A stretch of 10,935 nt of DNA. It comes from Draconibacterium orientale (lineage in GTDB: Bacteria > Bacteroidota > Bacteroidia > Bacteroidales > JAADGE01). Positions within the stretch are counted from its first letter, which is position 1; each line of letters begins with the position of its first letter. The translations under genes were made by a program, and so were the position numbers. The notes beneath the pieces were generated by a model. It was given only the letters and a program-made list of their open reading frames with translations, made no database searches and was not told the DNA's origin. The stretch covers positions 1-10,935 of the forward strand of contig DYSM01000022.1 in assembly GCA_020718265.1 (NCBI GenBank). The letters are read 5' to 3'. Of the stretch, positions 6,727 through 10,935 are shown piece by piece.

Positions 6727-7773
6727 ATGTCTAAACGTAAAAAAATAGTTCTCATATTGCTCTCGACTCTCGTGCTTGCATTTGCGGCGGGAGGTGTTTT
6801 CGGATACAAATTTTACACGCTGTTTCGCGCATCGAACATTCGCACGGAAGGTTCGTTGTATGTGCCGACCGGCGCGGATTACCGCCAAGTTTTAGATTCA
6901 CTTTTTGCAGGAAATTTTTTGAAAGATACCGCATCATTTTTGCAAACAGCAAAACTCAAAGGTTTTACGGCAGAAGATAAAATATATCCGGGAAGATATA
7001 AAATTACAAAAAATTTAACGAACGCCGCTTTGGTCAATAAACTCCAAGCCGGAATGCAAGATCCGGTGCGCGTAACCTTTAACAGCGTGCGCACCAAAGC
7101 CGCTTTTGCCGGAAAAATTGCAGCGAAAATTGAAGCCGACTCGCTCGGAATTTTGCTTTTATTGAACGATGAAGTCGTTTGCCAAGACTTTGGCTTCGAT
7201 ACCGCCAACATTATCGGCATGTTTTTGCCCGACACGTATGAGATGTATTGGAACACGTCGGCGCGCGATTTCATTACAAAAATGAGCAAAGAATACTCGA
7301 AATTTTGGACTAACGACCGCAAAGTGAAAGCCGACAGCCTGAGTCTTACGTTTCAGGAAGTGTCTGTGCTTGCGTCTGTTGTGCAGGCGGAGCAGTTGCA
7401 ATTTTCCAAAGAACGTCCGACCATTGCCGGTTTGTATCTCAATCGTTTGAAAATTGACATGCCTCTGCAGTCTGACCCTACGTTGATTTTTGCTTTGGGC
7501 GATTTCACTAAAAAACGCGTTTTGGATGCCGACAAAGAAGTCGATTCGCCCTACAACACTTACAAAAACACAGGTTTACCGCCCGGACCGATTCTGATGC
7601 CTGATAAATCGTCCCTCGATGCGGTGCTGGATTACGAGCGCAACGATTACTTGTTCATGTGCGCCAAAGAAGATTTTTCCGGCTTTCATAATTTCGCCAA
7701 AGATTTGAGCCAACACCTTATATATGCACGAAAATACCAAGATGCGCTGAATAAAGCGAAGATTTATAAATGA
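6727..7773 (+). CDS. mltG: Endolytic murein transglycosylase MltG (YceG-like)
   Basis: 348 aa. Inner-membrane lytic transglycosylase that cuts nascent peptidoglycan strands inside the glycan chain and so helps set their length. A positively charged N-terminus (SKRKK) precedes one membrane helix (about 7-27). A LysM-like region about 40-115 with YPGRYKI follows, then the YceG catalytic domain. The catalytic glutamate is retained as E222 in SVVQAEQ, aligning with the second Glu of IVEKE in E. coli MltG. Other family motifs are LYLNRL, LQSDPT, SPYNTY, GLPPGPI and FHNFAKDLSQH. Length and order match Bacteroidota members. It heads the rightward run, and the nuclease gene begins 23 bases after its stop. 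Confidence 0.95.
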   Translation: MSKRKKIVLILLSTLVLAFAAGGVFGYKFYTLFRASNIRTEGSLYVPTGADYRQVLDSLFAGNFLKDTASFLQTAKLKGFTAEDKIYPGRYKITKNLTNAALVNKLQAGMQDPVRVTFNSVRTKAAFAGKIAAKIEADSLGILLLLNDEVVCQDFGFDTANIIGMFLPDTYEMYWNTSARDFITKMSKEYSKFWTNDRKVKADSLSLTFQEVSVLASVVQAEQLQFSKERPTIAGLYLNRLKIDMPLQSDPTLIFALGDFTKKRVLDADKEVDSPYNTYKNTGLPPGPILMPDKSSLDAVLDYERNDYLFMCAKEDFSGFHNFAKDLSQHLIYARKYQDALNKAKIYK

Positions 7774-7796
7774 TTTTTAAATTGTAGAAGAAGTTT

Positions 7797-8816
7797 ATGA
7801 TACAAAAATACGATAAATCTAACCATATTGAGCAGCAATTATTTACGGAGTTAGTCGGTATTATTGAAGTTGGGCAAAAGCAACTTGCAATTAATGTAAA
7901 CAGTGGATTAGTCATTACATTTTGGCAGGTTGGTTCAAGAGTAAATAAGTTTGTTCTTGACGATTTACGTGCTGAATACGGAAAGCAAATTGTCGTTACA
8001 CTGTCACGACAATTGCAACAAAAATACGGAAACAATTTTGAAGAAAAAAATTTCCGACGAATGATGCAATTTGCTGCTGAATTTCAGGATTATGAAAATG
8101 TCGTTACACTGTCACGATATTTAAGTTGGTCGCATTTTTTAACTATAATTCCGCTAAAATCCGCTGAAAAACTACGATTCTATGCGTTGCAAGCTGTTGC
8201 TCAATCGTGGAGCGTAAGAGATTTAAGAAAACAAATTCAAAATAAAGCGTTTGAAAGAACTGAGATTGCGAACGCTCAATTGGTGCTCGACAATAATGAT
8301 ATGCGTGATATTTTCAAAGACCCATATTTTCTAAATTCTTTGGGAATAAAAGACGGTTATTTGGAAAAAGACCTCGAAAATGCAATACTAAAAGATATTG
8401 AAGAATTTATTTTAGAAATCGGCAAAGGTTTTGCATTTATCGAACGCCAAAAACGAATGATTATTGACGGAGAGGATTTTTATCTTGATTTACTTTTTTT
8501 TCACAGAACCCTCAAACGATTAGTTGCTATTGAGTTGAAAATTGACAAATTTCATGCAACATTTAAAGGACAAATGGAATTATACTTAAAATGGCTAAAT
8601 AAATACGAAAAAAAAGAAGGCGAAAACGAGCCGATTGGGCTAATTTTATGTACAGAAACCAGCAGAGAGCAAATAGAATTACTTGAAATGCACAGAGACG
8701 GAATAATCGTTGCCGAATACTGGACAGAACTACCGCCGAGAGATAAATTAGAGGCGAAATTACAACTTGCATTACACGAAGCAAGAGAGAGACTCGAACG
8801 AAAAAAAGTAAGATAA
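7797..8816 (+). CDS. YhcG/DUF1016 family PD-(D/E)XK nuclease
   Basis: 339 aa. N-terminal DUF1016 helical domain (about 10-160, including LSWSHFL and AQSWSVRDLRKQI ahead of FERTEIA), then the YhcG C-terminal nuclease-like domain (about 185-325). The PD-(D/E)XK core is complete: D231 in YLDLLFFH, E246-L-K248 in AIELK, and Q259 in KGQMELYLKWL. The family is predicted to act on nucleic acid; it is a frequent accessory gene, often near restriction-modification or other mobile cargo, but its substrate is not settled. Here it stands alone between mltG and tyrA. Composition differs from both: counted by eye, 8221-8280 is 30% G+C, against 53% for 7381-7440 in mltG and 60% for 9181-9240 in tyrA. A 19-bp repeat lies inside it. 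It could be an acquired defence or maintenance gene; this is inference. Confidence 0.9.
   Translation: MIQKYDKSNHIEQQLFTELVGIIEVGQKQLAINVNSGLVITFWQVGSRVNKFVLDDLRAEYGKQIVVTLSRQLQQKYGNNFEEKNFRRMMQFAAEFQDYENVVTLSRYLSWSHFLTIIPLKSAEKLRFYALQAVAQSWSVRDLRKQIQNKAFERTEIANAQLVLDNNDMRDIFKDPYFLNSLGIKDGYLEKDLENAILKDIEEFILEIGKGFAFIERQKRMIIDGEDFYLDLLFFHRTLKRLVAIELKIDKFHATFKGQMELYLKWLNKYEKKEGENEPIGLILCTETSREQIELLEMHRDGIIVAEYWTELPPRDKLEAKLQLALHEARERLERKKVR
7991..8117 (+). repeat. Exact 19-bp in-frame direct repeat inside the nuclease gene
   Basis: TGTCGTTACACTGTCACGA occurs at 7991-8009 and again at 8099-8117. The 108-base offset is a multiple of three, so both copies read VVTLSR (VVTLSRQL and VVTLSRYL). Recombination between them would delete 36 codons without a frameshift. 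Confidence 0.85.
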
Positions 8817-8835
8817 AAATAACATAAATATACTT

Positions 8836-9672
8836 ATGACCCTATCCGTTATCGGTCTCGGACTTATTGGTGGTTCGATGGCTATTGATTTGAAAAAGAG
8901 AGGCTTCGCCCAAAAAGTTATCGGTGTGGATGCTGATAATTTGCACGCGCAAACTGCCCTCAAAATTGGTTTTATCGACGAAATTGCCGACCTCGAAACC
9001 GCAATTTCGTTGTCGGACTTAATAATTCTGGCAACGCCCGTGAATGTGGCAATTTCTATTTTACCAAAAATTCTGGATAAAGTTGAAAATCAAATCGTTA
9101 TGGATGTTTGTTCTACCAAAACCGGTATCAGCGCGGCGGCGGAAAAACATTCGAAACGTGCGAATTTCTTGGCGGCGCACCCGATGGCAGGCACCGAATT
9201 TTCGGGACCGTGGGCTGCAATTTCCGATATGTTCGACGGGAAAGCCGGCATCATTTGCGACCAAGAGAAAAGTTCGCCCAAAGCGCTCGAAACCGTTGCT
9301 AAAGTGTTTGAAACGCTCAATATGCGCGCCGTTTACATGGATTCCGTCTCGCACGATACGCACGCGGCTTACGTGTCGCACATCTCGCACATTACGTCTT
9401 TTGCTCTGGCACTCACGGTGTTAGATAAAGAAAAAAATGAAAGTCATATTTTCGATTTGGCGGGCGGCGGATTTCGCTCCACAGTGCGTTTGGCAAAAAG
9501 CTCTGCCAATATGTGGGTGCCAATTTTTCAGGAAAACAGCAAAAATGTCATCGAAGTTTTGGATACATATATTGAAAAAATGCAAAATTTTCGGGATGCA
9601 ATTTCCGACCAAAACATGGACGCGCTGCGCGAAATGATTACGACATCGAACAAAATTAAACGTGTCATTTGA
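8836..9672 (+). CDS. tyrA: Prephenate dehydrogenase
   Basis: 278 aa. Oxidative decarboxylation of prephenate to 4-hydroxyphenylpyruvate in tyrosine synthesis. The N-terminal Rossmann fold has GLGLIGGS (7-14) and an acidic residue at the end of strand 2 (D32), favouring NAD over NADP. The prephenate-site motif HPMAGTEFSGP begins at H115, and SHDTHAAYVSHISH carries H173; both are conserved in the family. The C-terminal helical domain has the FDLAGGGFRSTVRLA motif. There is no chorismate mutase or ACT domain, so it is the monofunctional short form. An arogenate specificity cannot be excluded by eye. Other aromatic-pathway genes are absent from the window. The last bases overlap the kinase gene through TTGA. 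Confidence 0.93.
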   Translation: MTLSVIGLGLIGGSMAIDLKKRGFAQKVIGVDADNLHAQTALKIGFIDEIADLETAISLSDLIILATPVNVAISILPKILDKVENQIVMDVCSTKTGISAAAEKHSKRANFLAAHPMAGTEFSGPWAAISDMFDGKAGIICDQEKSSPKALETVAKVFETLNMRAVYMDSVSHDTHAAYVSHISHITSFALALTVLDKEKNESHIFDLAGGGFRSTVRLAKSSANMWVPIFQENSKNVIEVLDTYIEKMQNFRDAISDQNMDALREMITTSNKIKRVI

Positions 9673-10190
9673 TAAAACGCATCGTAGTTACAGGACCCGA
9701 ATCTGTCGGAAAATCAACGCTTTGTGCGCAACTCGCCTCGCATTACGGCACTGTTTTTGTGCCGGAATTTGCGCGCGAATATGTCGAAAACTTGGGCAGA
9801 CCTTATGAATATCAAGATGTTGAACAGATTGCACGAACTCAAATTGAGCAACTTTCTGCAGAATATCCGCAAGCGCATGATTTTGTTTTTTTTGATACCG
9901 GTTTGATTATCACAAAAGTCTGGTTTGATGTCGTTTACGGCATGGTTCCTGACTTTTTGACACAGGCTTTGTCTGAAATAAAAATAGATTTGTATTTGCT
10001 TTTGCATCCTGATATTGAGTGGAAAGCAGATGGCGTACGCGAAAATTCCGGCTCAAATCGTTTGAAATTGTATGATTTGTACGAAAAGGAACTCGAAAAA
10101 AGAGGGTTTTCTTACAAAAAGATAAGCGGTTTCGGTCATAAACGCTTTGAAAATGCAATTTTAGCAACCGAATCGGCACGTTGTTTGTAA
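9669..10190 (+). CDS. NadR/Ttd14-type AAA ATPase, probable nicotinamide riboside kinase
   Basis: 173 aa. Matches the C-terminal kinase half of NadR: P-loop GPESVGKST at 9-17, then VPEFAREYVENLGRPYEYQDV, Walker B FVFFDTGL with D76, ITKVWFDVVYG, and LLLHPDIEWKADGVREN. The family phosphorylates nicotinamide riboside in NAD salvage; the adenylyltransferase and DNA-binding parts of enterobacterial NadR are absent here. Family membership is firm, the substrate is inferred, and no PnuC transporter is nearby. The start is TTG at 9669, sharing TTGA with the tyrA stop; no ATG is available before the P-loop, so TTG is needed. The four-base overlap suggests translational coupling to tyrA. Length is normal for the stand-alone form. 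Confidence 0.85.
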   Translation: MIKRIVVTGPESVGKSTLCAQLASHYGTVFVPEFAREYVENLGRPYEYQDVEQIARTQIEQLSAEYPQAHDFVFFDTGLIITKVWFDVVYGMVPDFLTQALSEIKIDLYLLLHPDIEWKADGVRENSGSNRLKLYDLYEKELEKRGFSYKKISGFGHKRFENAILATESARCL

Positions 10191-10253
10191 GAAACATATT
10201 AAAAATAGAAATAATCCGTTATCTATACACCAAACCTTAATTAATTTTAAACC

Positions 10254-10862
10254 ATGAAACAGTTCATAAATAAAGCCGCACTTGTGTTCCTACTCGCAGT
10301 TGTAGGTTTTCAATTCGCTTTTGCTCAGGAAGTTACAAACACCGGAAAACGCGACGAAAACAGTCTCGTGTATTGGTTCAAAGTCGGTATCAGCTATAAA
10401 ACCGACCAAGTTACCGGAATGCCGATAAACAACACGTCCGTGCAAACAAAAAAAGTTTATTACGGAAATCTCGAAAAATTCGACCTTAATTTGTGGAAAG
10501 GCTTGAGCACAGGTTCAAGTTTGTCCATCGGTCCGTTTTTTACTTACGACGAAGCCTACAAAGGCATGGCGTTGTACAACACCAAACACGAAACAGCCCC
10601 GATGGATACATCGTACGATGCAAGTCAGCAAGTGAATTATTTTATCATTTATGTCGGAAAACGCGACCGCTCTAACTCGCTGTATGTTACGCGCAAACCC
10701 GGAGCCGTTGCCACCGGAAACTATGAAAGTTTTTACGATGCGCTAAAAGTAGCTTTGGCTTCCGGTTCGGAAACTAAATATCACAACGCCGGCATTGCAA
10801 TTGGTCCGTTTTGGGATTACAACGATGCCAACTTTGCCGTAGAACAATATCGAAAGCATTGA
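10254..10862 (+). CDS. Exported protein with two SPOR-like IGPF modules, function unknown
   Basis: 202 aa. A clear Sec signal peptide (about 1-24, FAFA|Q) with no lipobox suggests a periplasmic or secreted protein. The mature part looks like two related modules of about 70-75 residues. Each opens with a strand-like segment (YWFKVGISY; YFIIYVGKRD) and closes with a glycine-proline strand and a helix: LSIGPFFTYDEAYKGMALYN and IAIGPFWDYNDANFAVEQYR. The VGxF/IGPF...A pattern recalls SPOR domains, which bind denuded peptidoglycan, but similarity by eye is weak and no assignment is made. It is 63 bases after the kinase gene with no convincing TTTG/TAnnTTTG promoter between, so it may be co-transcribed or use an unrecognised promoter. 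Confidence 0.8.
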   Translation: MKQFINKAALVFLLAVVGFQFAFAQEVTNTGKRDENSLVYWFKVGISYKTDQVTGMPINNTSVQTKKVYYGNLEKFDLNLWKGLSTGSSLSIGPFFTYDEAYKGMALYNTKHETAPMDTSYDASQQVNYFIIYVGKRDRSNSLYVTRKPGAVATGNYESFYDALKVALASGSETKYHNAGIAIGPFWDYNDANFAVEQYRKH

Positions 10863-10935
10863 CGATTTGATAATTACGATTTAATATTCAAAACTTTGGA
10901 ACGTTGCGCTTCCCCCGAAACGGCAATTTTCCGAA
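10863..10935. other. Right-hand flank, no gene assigned
   Basis: 73 bases after the last stop codon. Two leftward frames are open to the window edge for 17-20 codons (one ending at 10874), so the 3' end of a converging gene may begin here, but the two frames cannot be told apart and neither shows a recognisable motif. Confidence 0.2.

Noticed and set aside
7797..8816. The nuclease as part of a restriction-modification or toxin-antitoxin operon
   Set aside because: No methylase, specificity subunit or small partner gene is on either side; the neighbours are mltG and tyrA.
10874..10935. Leftward partial ORF at the right edge (ending SKVLNIKS)
   Set aside because: Plausible codon use, but a second leftward frame is also open over nearly the same stretch, so neither can be preferred.

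Overview
The window looks like chromosomal DNA of a Bacteroidota species, probably a member of the Bacteroidales. Four observations support this: a C-terminal type IX secretion (T9SS) sorting domain on the large amylase, upstream elements matching the Bacteroidota promoter pattern TTTG/TAnnTTTG instead of -35/-10 boxes, A-rich start contexts lacking strong Shine-Dalgarno sequences, and the long Bacteroidota form of serine acetyltransferase next to cysK. The assignment comes from these features, not from a marker gene. No rRNA, tRNA, CRISPR array, insertion sequence or phage gene was seen.

Layout. 162-3146 (+) encodes a secreted multidomain GH13 amylase with its own promoter. It is followed by a 325-bp gene-free stretch with a short tandem repeat and a hairpin. 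3472-4419 (-) holds three small membrane-protein genes, read right to left: a TM2 protein, a zinc-ribbon TM2 protein and a DUF2752 protein. The gap 4420-4685 holds their likely promoter and a cluster of ACGTT/AAATTT motifs on both strands. 4686-6504 (-) is the cysteine biosynthesis pair cysK-cysE, one base apart. A divergent intergenic region at 6505-6726 separates it from a rightward run: mltG (cell-wall transglycosylase), a YhcG/DUF1016 PD-(D/E)XK nuclease, prephenate dehydrogenase, a NadR-like kinase overlapping it through TTGA, and a small exported protein with a duplicated IGPF module.

Working together. CysE makes O-acetylserine and CysK converts it to cysteine; the C-terminal isoleucine of CysE suggests they can form the cysteine synthase complex. 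The amylase is predicted to be exported by Sec, passed through the T9SS and displayed or released to attack starch-like glucans. The nuclease is the outlier in the right half: it is visibly more AT-rich than mltG and tyrA and carries an internal 19-bp repeat, so it may be an acquired cargo gene.

I did not find a clearly new multi-gene system. The least explained items are the TM2/TM2/DUF2752 membrane cluster, the motif cluster upstream of it, the lone YhcG nuclease and the duplicated-module exported protein.
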